This document shows, in pieces, positions 24,008 to 35,537 of a stretch of DNA of 64,000 bases (position 1 is the first letter of the stretch; each line of letters begins with the position of its first letter). This DNA is from Entonaema liquescens. Lineage: Eukaryota; Ascomycota; Sordariomycetes; Xylariales; Xylariaceae. A program made the translations under genes and the position numbers. The notes under the pieces were generated by a model, which saw only the letters and a list, made by a program, of their open reading frames with translations, ran no database searches and was not told the DNA's origin. The stretch spans positions 372,001 to 436,000 of the forward strand of contig CADCSX010000010.1 in NCBI GenBank assembly GCA_902805475.1, read 5' to 3'.

Positions 24008-24261
24008 TATGAGATACGAGTTGTAAATGAGTATATTGTCTAAGGTACGCAAACCAACTGTCTAAATAGCCTATGTATCTTCCACTAGCACTAAAAACTG
24101 CCACACACTAATAACTACAATAAAGTGTCGTTTTTCTGTTTGCGATACAGCAGAGCGTGCAGCTGCTTGACTTCTACTTCGCCAGCGAGCAAAAGACTGA
24201 TTGGCTTGGCGTGAACCAGGTGCCCTTGATACTGTAGACGTTTGATACTGTATACATGTAA

Positions 24262-26238
24262 CTAACACTTATTAGAGTCTTTCCTATGTCGAAACGTCCA
24301 ACCTAACTCGTCCCCCTCTAAATAAACTACTTCATCCCCCGTAGCTTTTATCAACTCGTCATTTGAGCAATAACGGTCCTTCGCCATATCTTTAACCAAG
24401 CCGTCAACATCGAACATTGCTAGGGCCAAAGTCCCATTTCCCCAAACTCCATGGCTAGCCTTTGAAGACCTGTATATATTGCTAGCGAATAATACCAAGC
24501 TGGCCACCAGTATCGATATTGGATAAGCGATCCAAGGCCACGATACTCTGATATATATTTGTTGTATCCAGACATTTCCGGCGTAGGCATCGTCTTCACG
24601 GTTAGGCTGGTTTTGTAGGCGTATTACGTTCGTTAAGCTCTTTGAAATCCGGTTGGCCCATGCAGACCGGTCCTGTTCCGTATATGTCCAAGCTTGAAAG
24701 AATGTTGGGTCGTTGAGACTAAGCGAACTCACGAGTGCCGATGATTTGTACCACCATCTATAAGTAATCTGTCTGTCTGGAGTTGCGCCCACCACGGAGT
24801 TTATAGAAGCCAGAGAATAACTGTACCCGGCTCGCTGAAGTTAAGAGGACCCACGTTAAATTTAAGTCCCCTCATATTGAAACCAGGAACATCACTAAAA
24901 GCCCCTCCTGCTGGTGGGGATGCACTGGTGTTCGGGGCTACCATTGCATACGATATATTTAACGTCGTTGTATACGATACCTTTTGAGTAGACTCTATAA
25001 CCTGCTTGGGTTGCCCCGAAGCTACACATGCGTTAATACCTTGCATACAAAACCAGAAGGAACACCTAGTCACGAGGGGTTCACCAAACGAGCTGATGGT
25101 ATTAGGCGCGTCAACCATGGGGATTTCAAAGATGGCGAACTCTCCAACAGGTATATGGCCGTTTTCAACCCAGTCGGTGTATACTCCATTAGAACTGTTG
25201 GTGTCAAGAATACTAATAACCTTGGATAAAGGCGTATTATATTCCAGGTCTCCACTTAACGGTGATGGAAACATCTTGGGAAGATCATCACTTTGCCACG
25301 TTGAATTTGGCTTAGGTCCATTCACCACATCCGGCTGCTGTTGCCCCTGATTAATGGTATAGTTGCAGAGGAGATTGGAACAAGAAATCCATGTTTTTGG
25401 TAGCGTCTGCGTGATATCTTCGCATTTCCCACACACGCCGACCGAAGGCACAACACCGTCCCAAGTACAGTTGCCACTGGGACAGTGAATGGATAAGTCG
25501 TCGACGGCAGAGCCATATATCCCATTGTTGATTGCTGCTACCCATGTTGGATTATGGATCGGTGCACTGTTGTTAATTGCCCATGGTATGTGGCCTGTCT
25601 GTCCTGGATCGATAATAGCTCTTCCCTCAGTAGTAATAAGCAGCTGAGAGAAGACGTCCACACCAGCGACTAGTATAGTCAAGAGGGCACCAAAGTTAAT
25701 AAAGTGTAGAGCTAGCGGGTGCTTGTATAACCAGATGAGACCTCCCCAAGGGCCTCGGGAGGTATTATCGATCAATTCTAGGTCTACTAGTGGTCGTCCG
25801 GCTTGCCCCTTTCGCAAGAACCATGACTGGCCCCTTCAATAGAGCTGTTAATATAGCTACCACACCATTGATGGATATGAATGTTAAGGGCCAGTCTGAT
25901 AGAGGACGTTCGGAGAAAGTTGCAGCCATTATAACTAAACCAACAAGGCTAGCTGAAGATAGAAGGCATGCAAAGAGTTGGAACTTCCAGACTCGTAGTA
26001 CCCATAACCAGGAGGGCCCAGACGTAATGTTAGGTTCCTGGGGGACATCCTCTTCTAAACACTCATCATGTATACGCTGATTGTCGGTGGAGTGATTCCG
26101 TGTTAATAGAGGGAGTGAAGAAGGAACGTGTCGTAGGCATTGACTATCAGGTACAGACTCGTTGGTTCCCGACCTAATTAGTGTGCTCTCTGATGAGTAC
26201 GGCATTGATACAGGGTGGAGGTGCGATGAAGGTGCCAT
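24262..26238 (-). CDS. DUF3176-type fungal membrane protein (possible frame break)
   Basis: From ATG 26238 the protein has a disordered N-terminus. Two hydrophobic segments follow (KFQLFACLLSSASLVGLVIM and FISINGVVAILTALL), then the hallmark DNTSRGPWGG and a helix (FINFGALLTILVAGVDVF). A large, probably extracytosolic, Cys/Asn-glycosylation-rich domain comes next (CPSGNCTWDG, VCGKCEDI), then a last helix (WIAYPISILVASLVLFASN) and a short tail. This order is typical of DUF3176 proteins, whose function is unknown. Two frame changes occur. At 24819-24770 a 50-nt GT-AG intron (GTACAG ... CTCCAG) restores phase. At 25831-25834 a C4 run (G4 on this strand) carries one base too many, because three Gs would keep LLKGQSWFLRKGQ open. 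The gene may be intact with a consensus error or recently broken. Confidence 0.66.
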
Positions 26239-26635
26239 AGAGAAACTTCTACCGACGATAGATTGATTTCATAGAAAAGAGAAAGGTGGTTCAATTAACT
26301 AGAAATACAAGTGACTTACAATCTTGCAAATTGGGATTCAGCCTTGGGTTATGGAGCCTATAAAAAGCTTCATGTTGTACGACGGCGTCTATCGAGTTAC
26401 TCGTAAACGCCACTTTCGTCAAACGGCGTTTCGTCTTACGTTTTGTGGCGTCCTCAGTTCTCGTGTTTGCCGAGAGCTACGATCTAAAGGCACCTGTAGT
26501 CACATTATTAGAATATCATGTAGCAGAATAACTATAACTTTAGTAGGGCCGTTGAGATGCTCGACATTATCCATTTGTAAGGTATTCTATATTTTATATC
26601 AATTGGTCTATCGTGACACATTTCTTTTTGCTCAT
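26239..26635. other. Short intergenic region
   Basis: The stretch lies between the start of the DUF3176 gene and the end of UAP1, both minus strand. It contains AAACGGCGTTTCG-like short inverted sequence near 26415-26432. No gene is seen. Confidence 0.4.
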
Positions 26636-28212
26636 TTAAATAGTAGCTTTTTCGATCGTCTGCCCCTTGAATCCTTCTAGGCCCTCGCCAGCCTACATAA
26701 TCCGTTAGAAGTGCCTTAAGATGTTGATATGTACAAAAACTTACGTAGCTTGTGAGCGGGGAAACCTCGAGGCCCCCATCCGCATCTCCGTTCTTGACGG
26801 TTGCGCCAACGGCCTCGACCCACCGTCGACCCTGCTCTTTGATGTGTCTGCGGCTGGTTGTAGGGCTGTCCTCAGGTTCTTTCTCGAATGTCCCGTCGGT
26901 TTTCTGGGCTGGGTCTGCATTCTTTAGAGGGGAGAATTCCTCTTCACGCCTGACCTCGAAGCAAGCGAACTCGTCTAAGTTTAGCCACTTGAAGTTATCG
27001 AAGACGAATTGCTCCAACTTAATACCGTTAGGCGTCTTTGGGTCTACAGCTTCGCCCTTCTCGGTGTCGAAAAAGGGAATCTTCTTTCGAGCAACATGCG
27101 GCGGTAGGCTATTTACAGCATCTCCCATGCCGTCCAAATATTCGAACGAATAATAGTGATTAACGATGTTGGCAGCGCGGAACTTGAGGATGCTGGGTTG
27201 CTTAGGGTCTACTGCTTGGCAGGTGGCATCGTCGACTTCCGAATATTCGACTACATCAGGCTTGCCATTCTTTTGAAGGATGAGACCGACTGACTCCTTC
27301 GCATCTCGCTTCCTCACAACCTTAGTAGCGATCTTGACTTTTTTCTCAGCAGCGAATCCAATAAAGATGGGATCCGCAACCTTGGCTAAGCAGTTGTCAA
27401 CACAGTAGGCGTGGACGTGCTTGATATTGGAGCGCATTTTGTCAAGGACCCCTTCATCTTGTAGAGCCTTATACAAGCCACCGTTGCCATCGGGAGCAAC
27501 TGCGAGCTTTCCTTTGCTTGCAAGCATGAATTTTCCATCGTTGGTGATGCAAGGAAGCACGCCTTGTTCGAAGATGGTTACGTTCTTCGGGTCGAGACCG
27601 AAATAGGGTTTGCCCTTTGCTCGGATGGCGTTTTCTTCATCACTGAGTTCGTCGAGCTTTTCCTTCTTGAAGAATTTCTCGGTCGGTCCGCGTGTCGGAC
27701 CACTGGTCATGATAAACCATGGAATCACGGCCTTGCTAGGGTCTGCGGTCCGCGCAGCTGCCAACTCTTGAACTTTCAAAATACGCTCGGCTTGGATCTG
27801 GAAGAGAGATTTATGGGAGGAGTTTGATATCGAAGGCACCCTTTGGAGCTTTGCTTCCTAAACGGGTACCCTGACCGCCAGCTAGCAAAACCACGGCGAC
27901 CTCGCCCTTCCCAATTAGCTCTAGACCGAGGTCATACCATCTTTGAATATCTTCCGGCTTTGAATCGTAAATACTAGCACTCGCTGACTCGGGGAGAGGT
28001 TCAAGGACAGCCTGTCCTTCCTCCGTCGGCGGGTTTAGAGCAAGCTCTCGTAACTTGTGGACTCTAGCGGGATCGATCTTCTGGAGCTGTTGGAAAAAGG
28101 CTGCTTGCTCGGACGAGCTTAGGGAGTCGAAGTAAGTAAATACATGGCCCTGACCAGCCTTTTCGTATGTAGACTTGAGGTTTTGGTACTCGGCGGAAGT
28201 GAATTCAGCCAT
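26636..28212 (-). CDS. UAP1: UDP-N-acetylglucosamine pyrophosphorylase (frame break at conserved motif)
   Basis: Exon 1 runs from ATG 28212 (MAEFTSAEYQ). The last intron is 26744-26693 (GTAAGT ... GTAG) and the final exon is 26692-26636, ending AGEGLEGFKGQTIEKATI. Family motifs are clear: VVLLAGGQGTRLGSKAPKG (nucleotide-binding loop), IPWFIMTSGPTR, FFKKEKLDEL, FEQGVLPC, KLAVAPDGNGGLYKAL, and GLEVSPLTSYAGEG at the end. It makes UDP-GlcNAc from GlcNAc-1-P and UTP for chitin, N-glycans and GPI anchors, and is essential in fungi studied. Near 27815-27823 the frame shifts inside the normally invariant GLPSHKSLFQ block. The code reads FDIKLLP then stop, while the adjacent frame reads SSHKSLFQIQAERI. 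A two-base loss in a C/T run, or one extra base, would explain it. Expected length is about 500 aa. Confidence 0.9.
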
Positions 28213-29613
28213 CGTGATCTTGAATTGTGTTAGGAGTTGGAAAGATTCAAACACAGATTATAGAAAAAGAGGAAAGGAGGTAGGAGATCTACCAATGGCT
28301 TGCCAAAGAAAAACTCGTAGTTCTAAAGTAATAACTATGCTGACCTTATGAAAGAGTTAAAAGTCAAGAAAGAAGGGGATCCCCTAAAATACAAATAAGC
28401 TGGAGGAGCTGAGGGGATGAGGGGCAGAGGGGCAGGAACAAGGGATCCCAGTGTAAGTCTGCATGTACATTAACCCTTGAAGACGGCATAACATGCAGAC
28501 TTAGTGGGGTTGAGGGAATTTTAACAGCTTCAGCTTTCCCAATTGCCCTCCATGTTAGCGTGTTAGCGCTCTAGTGATACCATCGCCCAGCGTCTCCTGT
28601 TTTTCTCCGGCCCTCCCACATTTATCTCAATTATCTGGTTGGATGCTTGCATCTCGCATCTCACCGCTTCGAAAAGCCATGCGGCGACGCAGCCACCTCC
28701 TATTCGCTACGTCGCTCGAGTTGAATTTCGTATAGCCTAGTTACATGTAGAGTCCACATGAAGACCGTTTGTTGTGTGTTTGGCAATAAATTGGCGGGAC
28801 TAACGACGTGCAATATATGTGATATTGCAATTGTAGTTGTACTTGGAATTTTCCCGACCAAATATTTTATCCTACATAAAAACATACGTAATATGCCGAG
28901 TAGTAAATTGAATTCGCAAGACATTGGCGGTACCTGACTCGCCGTATCCGATCTGCAGGTGCAGGTGGTGCCCGCAGTTTTGGCAAGTCTGGGTCGCGCC
29001 GCTGCCGGCTCCTGCAGCAATCCCTGACAAGTCTTTCCGATCTAGAGTTCGACACGAGAACTTGAATAAGGATGGATAGCCTTGGGATGAACGTCAACAC
29101 GAATAGTTTGGGTATTACATCGATTGTTCAATTGCTATTTATGATTAATTTCAGAATGTCAAGTGAATGTAGATGGTGTTTAAAGAATGCAAATTTGTAA
29201 GACGTCAAGATACATATCTCAGTCTAAGGCACGTATCTCAAAGTACTCTTTTAAGATTTCATACCCCTTATCGATCACCAACTCGATAATTCTATTAGAC
29301 CCTGGCCGATCTACTGTAAAATTTAAGACCACTTCCCAGTGGCGACTACCCCGGGAATCCGACTAAGTTAATAGAGTTTGCCTGAATGACAACATGCATC
29401 CACTAGGTCGAAGATATCCAGGTACTTACTATGTATCATAGTATCAGTCTTCTCTTTCCTTTCCTGAGAGATTTCCAAAGTTCCATATAACCGAAATTTG
29501 TCACTTTTAGTTACAGTAATTAAGGGGTTGCACGAAGGACATAACTATATTTCAACCAAGTTAGTCACATAGGGGAGCAATTCATCGGCTCATATTCGGT
29601 ATCAACTGTCTCG
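28213..29613. promoter_or_regulatory. Divergent intergenic region UAP1 / thymine-DNA glycosylase
   Basis: These 1.4 kb separate two divergent genes. A GC-rich island at about 28925-29060 carries short open frames with a few Cys residues on the minus strand, but I could not build a gene from it. The rest is AT-leaning promoter-like sequence. Confidence 0.4.
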
Positions 29614-30606
29614 ATGGCGGCCGATGAAGATACTCGAGGAACACCTGAGGAAGCAGACAATTCTCTCGGGAAGACGAGCTTCGAAGGCCGACTACAGTTG
29701 AAGAATTTCATGTTTGGGGGACCAAGCCAAAGCCCATCGTCTATATCACCACGCCGAAGACAAAGGCTACTAACGCCTCAATCTACTATTTCATCTCAAC
29801 GTTCACTATCGCCATCATTAGAAGAGCCACCAAAATCTAAGAAGCGCAAAACGCGGCCAGACGCATATGAGAGCAGCAGAAAAAACACGCCCCTAACATC
29901 AGTCTCTCCCTCTCCCAAAAAGCGCTCCCGGGTCCCATCTTCATATGCCCCACCTTCAACATACGCCCACCTACCCCTTCTCCCCGACGCCATTGCGCCC
30001 AACCTGTTAATTCTCTTCATCGGGCTGAACCCCGGTCTCCAGACGGCGCGCGTCGGCCATGCGTACGCGCACCCCTCCAACCTCTTCTGGAAGCTGCTGT
30101 ACTCGTCCGGGATCACACCAGTCCGATGCCACGCGCACGAGGACCAGACGATGCCCGCGCGGTACGCGCTCGGCCACACTAACATCGTGGCCCGCCCGTC
30201 GCGTAACGGCGCCGAGCTGAGCAAGGCCGAGATGGACGAGGGCGTTGCGATCCTCGAGGACAAGTGTCGCCGGTGGCGCCCGGAGGTCGCTTGTATCACG
30301 GGCAAGAGTATCTGGGAGAGCGTGTTTCGCGTACGTCACGGACGGTCGATGGCGAAGGGGGAGTTTCAGTATGGATGGCAGGAGGAGAGGATGGGCGTTA
30401 TTGATGGGAAGGATGGGGGAGAATCGTGGGAGGGGACGAGAGTGTTTGTGGCGACTAGTACGAGTGGGCTTGCGGCGTCGCTGAGGCCGGAGGAAAAGGA
30501 GAGGATATGGAAGATATTAGGAGATTGGTGTGTTAAGAGGCGGAAAGAAAGAGAGGACATTACTGTTGGGAATAGTAAGGATGTAAAGCTATCAGATCTG
30601 ACATAA
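29614..30606 (+). CDS. G/T mismatch-specific thymine/uracil DNA glycosylase (TDG/MUG family)
   Basis: Single exon, 330 aa. The N-terminal 120 residues are disordered, Ser/Pro-rich and basic, with two likely nuclear signals (KSKKRKTR at 74-81, PKKRSR at 101-106). The catalytic domain starts at about 125. It has the family active-site motif LILFIGLNPGLQTA (GLNPG at 137-141, Asn catalytic), then NLFWKLLYSSGI, ALGHTNIVARPS, VACITGKSIWESVF, and the second motif VFVATSTSGLAASL corresponding to the mismatch-intercalating loop. Fission yeast Thp1 and animal TDG belong here; they remove thymine or uracil from G:T and G:U mispairs. The catalytic part is notably GC-rich (30000-30310) compared with the N-terminus. 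Confidence 0.92.
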   Translation: MAADEDTRGTPEEADNSLGKTSFEGRLQLKNFMFGGPSQSPSSISPRRRQRLLTPQSTISSQRSLSPSLEEPPKSKKRKTRPDAYESSRKNTPLTSVSPSPKKRSRVPSSYAPPSTYAHLPLLPDAIAPNLLILFIGLNPGLQTARVGHAYAHPSNLFWKLLYSSGITPVRCHAHEDQTMPARYALGHTNIVARPSRNGAELSKAEMDEGVAILEDKCRRWRPEVACITGKSIWESVFRVRHGRSMAKGEFQYGWQEERMGVIDGKDGGESWEGTRVFVATSTSGLAASLRPEEKERIWKILGDWCVKRRKEREDITVGNSKDVKLSDLT

Positions 30607-31064
30607 AAGGGAGCACCATGGCTTTTACTGTTGCTGCAACAGAGACTACATCGCATAGCGATCCTTTGCTGATTTTTTCATGTAATATACCCCTATGTAC
30701 ACATTTAAGAATTTGAATTCAGCTAAACACTGCACTATGTATCATATGTAAAATGACATTGATAAGTCATTGCTATTTATTTAGAAAACTAATGCGACAC
30801 CACAATTGTGGTAGTCAACAACTCGCGGGTCCATGATGCTATTTCATATTGGTGTACAACATGTAACAGCTGTACGACCATAAACAACTCTAACCCCCCA
30901 ACTAACCCTCCTTCCTCGACAAAACCGGAACGCCCATAGGGATATCATTCATTAAAGTTCTAGGCGTTGCCGCAAGATTTTATCGTGAGGGTCATGCGTG
31001 AAAGAATGTACGAAGTTATATATATACAAAAATTGTACGTGGAATTCGAATTAAGTCTTCGCAA
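30607..31064. other. Intergenic region between convergent genes
   Basis: AT-rich 3' flanks of the glycosylase and the glycine-rich secreted-protein gene. Nothing else is recognised. Confidence 0.45.
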
Positions 31065-32019
31065 TTACGAAGAGCAAACGATGGCGATTGCGGTCGTTAT
31101 AACCGGCCACCACCCTATGGCTCGGGCTAGTGTTTGTAGGCCGGCACCCGCGTTTGGGTCTTCGGTGCCACCCTCCGACGTTGTGCCATTAGGCAAAGTA
31201 CCGACAATGTAGATGGTCTTCTCGTGCGTAGTCTCGTTCTCAGCCACTGTAACGAGCGACTTGTTCAGGTTTTCGTAGCTGCCGTCTCCAATAACCGAGT
31301 TGAAGTACGCCTGGTCGCCGTTGTCATCGCAACCACATACTCCGTAGTAGTCGCATATACATACAACAGGCTTGGTCTCGTTCTGGTTGGTCGTGGCGTT
31401 GTGGTAATAATAATGGTGTGTGTAGGGATACACGTACGCGCCGTACGCTAAGCTTAAGCCTACGAAGCCAAGTGTGCCGAGCGCTGCACCACCGAGAACG
31501 AAGGGAAAGATACCGGAAGGGGTTTTAGTACCGGACTTGTACGGCTGCTTCGCGCCGCCGCCATAGTACCCTCCTCCTCCGTAGCTAGGTCGGACACCGC
31601 TTCCGGTCGTTGTCGAGCCACCAGCATTGGATCCTGACGATCCGCGACCTCCGCTAGAAGAACCTCCGGAACCACCTATAATCAAATTGTTAGCTCATCT
31701 ACGCTTTCGTTCAATGCGACTACAGCTATAGCACTGTTGAATCAACAATACCAGAAGAGGAACCCGAACCACCACGACCGCCGGACGAACCTGAAGATCC
31801 ACCGCTGGAGCCACCACCGCCTCTACCACCACCACCTCCTCCGCCTTTGCGTTTCCATAGATCTTCGCTTTGCGCAAATGTCTCCGGATCCCGCTGTTCT
31901 ATTGGAATATCCGGTGTCGTCGCATCTATCGTGACAACATCTTCAACACTATTGATAGCCGCGGCACTGATGCCTTTGCTGAGGGCGACTAAGCCCACTA
32001 GGAAATGAGTAGTCTTCAT
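31065..32019 (-). CDS. Secreted glycine/serine/tyrosine-rich fungal protein
   Basis: Exon 1 is 32019-31752 and exon 2 is 31675-31065, with a 76-nt intron, giving 292 aa. It begins with a signal peptide (MKTTHFLVGLVALSKGISAA). A propeptide-like region ending in Lys-Arg is followed by a long Gly/Ser/Arg low-complexity stretch interrupted by the intron. A hydrophobic segment comes next (FPFVLGGAALGTLGFVGLSL), then Tyr/His-rich YPYTHHYYYHN, a compact Cys motif (CICDYYGVCGCDDN) and a C-terminal hydrophobic tail (WWPVITTAIAIV). The CDYYxxCGCDDN motif recurs in a conserved ascomycete family of unknown function (I believe the DUF7732 type; not verifiable here). The hydrophobic tail could be a GPI signal. 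Confidence 0.75.
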
Positions 32020-33175
32020 GAGAGTCGCGTTTGTTATGGGTATCGATAAAATTGATCGTAAATAATGAGCAATGGAGGGTCAAAGCTCTTTGACGCGGTA
32101 TTGAGGCACAGTGATGCTTGTATTGGCCTAGAAAATTGATGGATGGATGAAGGAAACCAGATGGGATTGAAAATAAGCGAAAAGCTCCAAAAACTTGGAA
32201 TATATGTAAGTTTATGACTTAGGACCAGGCCTTGCTAAGGCATATATACAGAAGGATTAGCTGAGGATGCCAAGCAAATGTAGCATGGGAGTCTTGGCAA
32301 ACTGCGACACGATGCTGGCAGTTTACAGTTGTAGTTAGTTTGTAATTGGCTTAGAGGTATACCTAGCGCAACTGGTAACATACATGTATCATGGTTGTGT
32401 AGGTGGCGGTGTGGCCAATTTTTAAGGTTTCTTTAGCTCCTCGGTACGCTGGCAGGCTGGTCATCATTACCTCTTTGTTCTCTCGTGACGTCTGTTAGTT
32501 CTGTCGGTTAACAAAAGCGAGTTAGTCCTTTGTCTAAGCCTCCTGTTCATGACTTCAATCAATTCAATTCGCTTCTAGAACTCCTCTAGAAGGGCGATGC
32601 AACCAAACAAGTACATTTATTATTCAATGTACAAGCAAATATTGAAGAGTAATTGTGGCTTATCCTATTAGCTGTTGTAAGAAAGTGATAGTAACATGTC
32701 AGTATCCAATTGAAACGAGAGAGAGTCCGAACACGATGTCAAATTGTAAATGCATAGCAACTTGATTTGGAATTGTACATTCCATCCATTTTAAGGGTCT
32801 GGTTACTTACTTATCTAATAACTCTATCAAGACTCCACTATCGCGATAACGAGCCAACCGCCTTTTAAGTTTTTAAGTTTTTAAGTTTTTGATACAACAT
32901 GCATGTAAACTAAGCCTGATCTGACAGTGACATCACGTTCCCAGCCTCAGTTGGTAGGACAAGCTGCAGGTCAAAGTTCGACAATCCCGATAATTACACA
33001 ATAATCTCCGGGACCATCTGCTCAGCCTTATACATGAGCCTTACACATGCAGTAATGTTGTCAGCATGAACCCTTAACAGCTTTTAAAGAAACCAATAGG
33101 GAACTAAAGTTAACGCCTTGTATCGCCACTTATTATTGAAAACCACCACCCTAAACTTCATTTTCCGTTTTGGCC
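32020..33175. promoter_or_regulatory. Divergent intergenic region with a short tandem repeat
   Basis: The region separates divergent genes. It contains three perfect copies of AAGTTTTT at 32867-32890. The remainder is AT-rich promoter-like sequence without coding evidence. Confidence 0.45.
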
Positions 33176-34441
33176 ATGACGAACCTCTCAGGATCCGATC
33201 GGAGTCTTCTCGAGAGGCTAAATGCCTTGAAACCTAGCACTGTCAATCTAAGCCCCTCGTCAAAGTAAGACAACCAATCTATTCCCCATATTCTACATAA
33301 CTATTCCACATCATATACTAGGTGCTTACGTAGTTTGCTAAGTATCTCCAGGTCAGTTGCAGCATCTACTATAGAATCAGCTAAACCTTTATCTAAAGAA
33401 GATGCTCTTTCAGAAAGGCTAAAGAGTCTTCGAAACCAAACTTCTGGCTCCGAGGTAAATCATAGAGACAACGACATTATCACCTCGCCGTCCCCAAAGC
33501 CCTCATCACAGCCACTTCCTAATCCCGAAAGTTCGGGCACGGGCGTAGACCCAGCGCAAGGTTCATTTACAGAAAATGTGAACGAAGATGAGGATTCGCT
33601 CTTCTACACTGATGACCAGACGCTCGAAGAGCTTCTTGCCGACCTCGAATCTGACCAGCAATGGGTCGAAGAGGTGTTGGCCGAGGACGAGCATCGCAGG
33701 GTAACCGCACTTCTTGAACAACTTGGAGACGCTCCCAAAACCAGCGATGATCCAGAAAGGGATCCAAATGCTAGAGAGTCTCATGATGAGAACAAAGGCG
33801 ATAATAGTAGCGATGATGACTCCGATGGCGACCAAATGACTCGTGAAGCCGACGAGATCATCGCCCAAACTGTTGACGAGGTAGAGCACGATAAGGCCAA
33901 TGATATTCCGTCTCAGCCTGAATCTCCCGCTGCCTCACCAGGTCACACTGTGGAACCTAGCACTAAAGGCGATGAAGCAGCAAATGAAAAGATAGGATCC
34001 AATGAAAGTGACCCGTTCAATTTACCTACCGTCCCGTCAGACTTCCAGGACCAACATCAACCAGATAATAATCCTGAAGCGTCTCAAGATGACACCGACT
34101 TCGCAGCATCTATCACGTCCCGCATGGCAGCGCTCAAAGTTGATAAACATGTTGGACCGGATCTGCCTTCGGTACCAGCAGACATCGATCCTCTAGGCCT
34201 CCCTTCGGCGCCCACCTTTGCGCCCGCTGACCGGCCCGCCCCGGGGCTTATCAAGCGGTTTGGTTTCACGGACGAGGACCAAAAGACGTGGTGCGTCGTA
34301 TGTTTAGAAGACGGCGGCATTCGCTGTCTGGACTGCGATAACGACGTCTACTGCGCTAGGTGTTGGAAAGAAATGCATGTTGGCCCTAGCGCTGGGTACG
34401 ACGAGCGCGGTCATCGTTGGGAGAAATTTGTCAGACGCTGA
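33176..34441 (+). CDS. ANCHR/ZFYVE19-like B-box zinc-finger protein
   Basis: Exon 1 is 33176-33264 (MTNLSGSDRSLLERLNALKP). The intron starts 33265 (GTAAGA). The exon 2 acceptor is most likely at 33320-33321, though nearby in-frame AGs are possible. Exon 2 ends 34441; total about 402 aa. N-terminal LLERLNALKP and DALSERLKSL repeats resemble MIT-interacting (ESCRT-III-binding) helices. A long acidic, disordered middle contains ERL- and MAALK-type helices. The C-terminal zinc domain reads CVVCLEDGGIRCLDCDND then YCARCWKEMH and DERGHRWEKF. This architecture matches the animal abscission-checkpoint regulator ANCHR (ZFYVE19) and its fungal homologues, which lack the FYVE domain. A role at ESCRT or Vps4 is inferred from the family. 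Confidence 0.8.
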
Positions 34442-35537
34442 TATGACACGATTGGTTCCTTTACGATTTGGTTGGATTGTGTTGTGTTATTAGGTTGGAC
34501 TTCTGCTAGATACCCTGCGCTGTGATCTATACTACTTTTCTTGATATTCCAGAAGCGAAAGCGAAGTACCATCCGAAAGTTCTGCTGGTTGGCTGCTAAG
34601 CCACGGAGGCCTTGATGGATCTGCGCCGGGTCGATTATCTAGGTTAATGTGTGAATCTTGCCTTCAGATATGATATCTCGCATTTATTTCCTCATATGGG
34701 TAAGCAGACGGTGAGCGTAGTTCTTGGCATCAGCAAGCTGAGTAGCGAGAATGAGTATGCCTTACCACTACCTATTCCGCCTAGCCTCTAGCTGGTGACC
34801 TAACGAATTTACATTGGAACCAACTTGTCAATAGTCTAACTAGTATGTAACTTAAAGAAATAAAGGATGATAAATTAGTTGATCTAAATTTTCGAAGTTA
34901 GAGAGTATATGCCAAAAGTCTGAGCGCAGTCCTAGGACGTATTTTCAGATGACGCCATTCACTCAGCGCCGTAGAGGCACTGCCCAACGTATTCTGAATT
35001 TACACTACTCACCAACATACCTAACCTTGACGGTCAGTCATCTGGATTTATATCACGAATAAGTCTCGAAGTAGTCCAAGCCCAGTAACCTCCTCAGTAA
35101 CATGATCTGCCCATTTAATAAACCGAGAATTCACAATCACATATGCATGTATATCATACTCGCACGGTAATCCATATTTTGACCTTCTCACGTAACTTAT
35201 ACCTGCCCGCGCCCCTATCCGTAGTACTAGCACAATCTCAGTATCATGACGCCGTCCCGCCCAGTCCAGCCCATATTGCTTGTCTATCCACAGACCAAAA
35301 TCCGTACTCCGTACATGTATTCCCGATATTGTGACAACCCCACGATCAAGCTACTTAGGTAGATAGATGTAGTGCCGCTCCATGTAAAAAAACATTTCAT
35401 TGTATACCTAGAACACGGTAAAATACCAGTCGCTATTTTAGAATCAAGCCGTTGGAACACATCTTTTCGTGCGAATTGAAAATATATATCCCGTTGTAAA
35501 CCACCGCAGCAAAACAACTGAATAGCGATCAGGGGAG
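34442..35537. other. Intergenic region between convergent genes
   Basis: AT-rich 3' flanking DNA. No coding, RNA or repeat feature is supported. Confidence 0.5.

Noticed and set aside
28925..29100. GC-rich island with Cys-containing short frames, first considered a metallothionein-like gene
   Set aside because: Cysteines do not form the regular CxC pattern, no ATG fits, and the frame with most Cys lacks a start.
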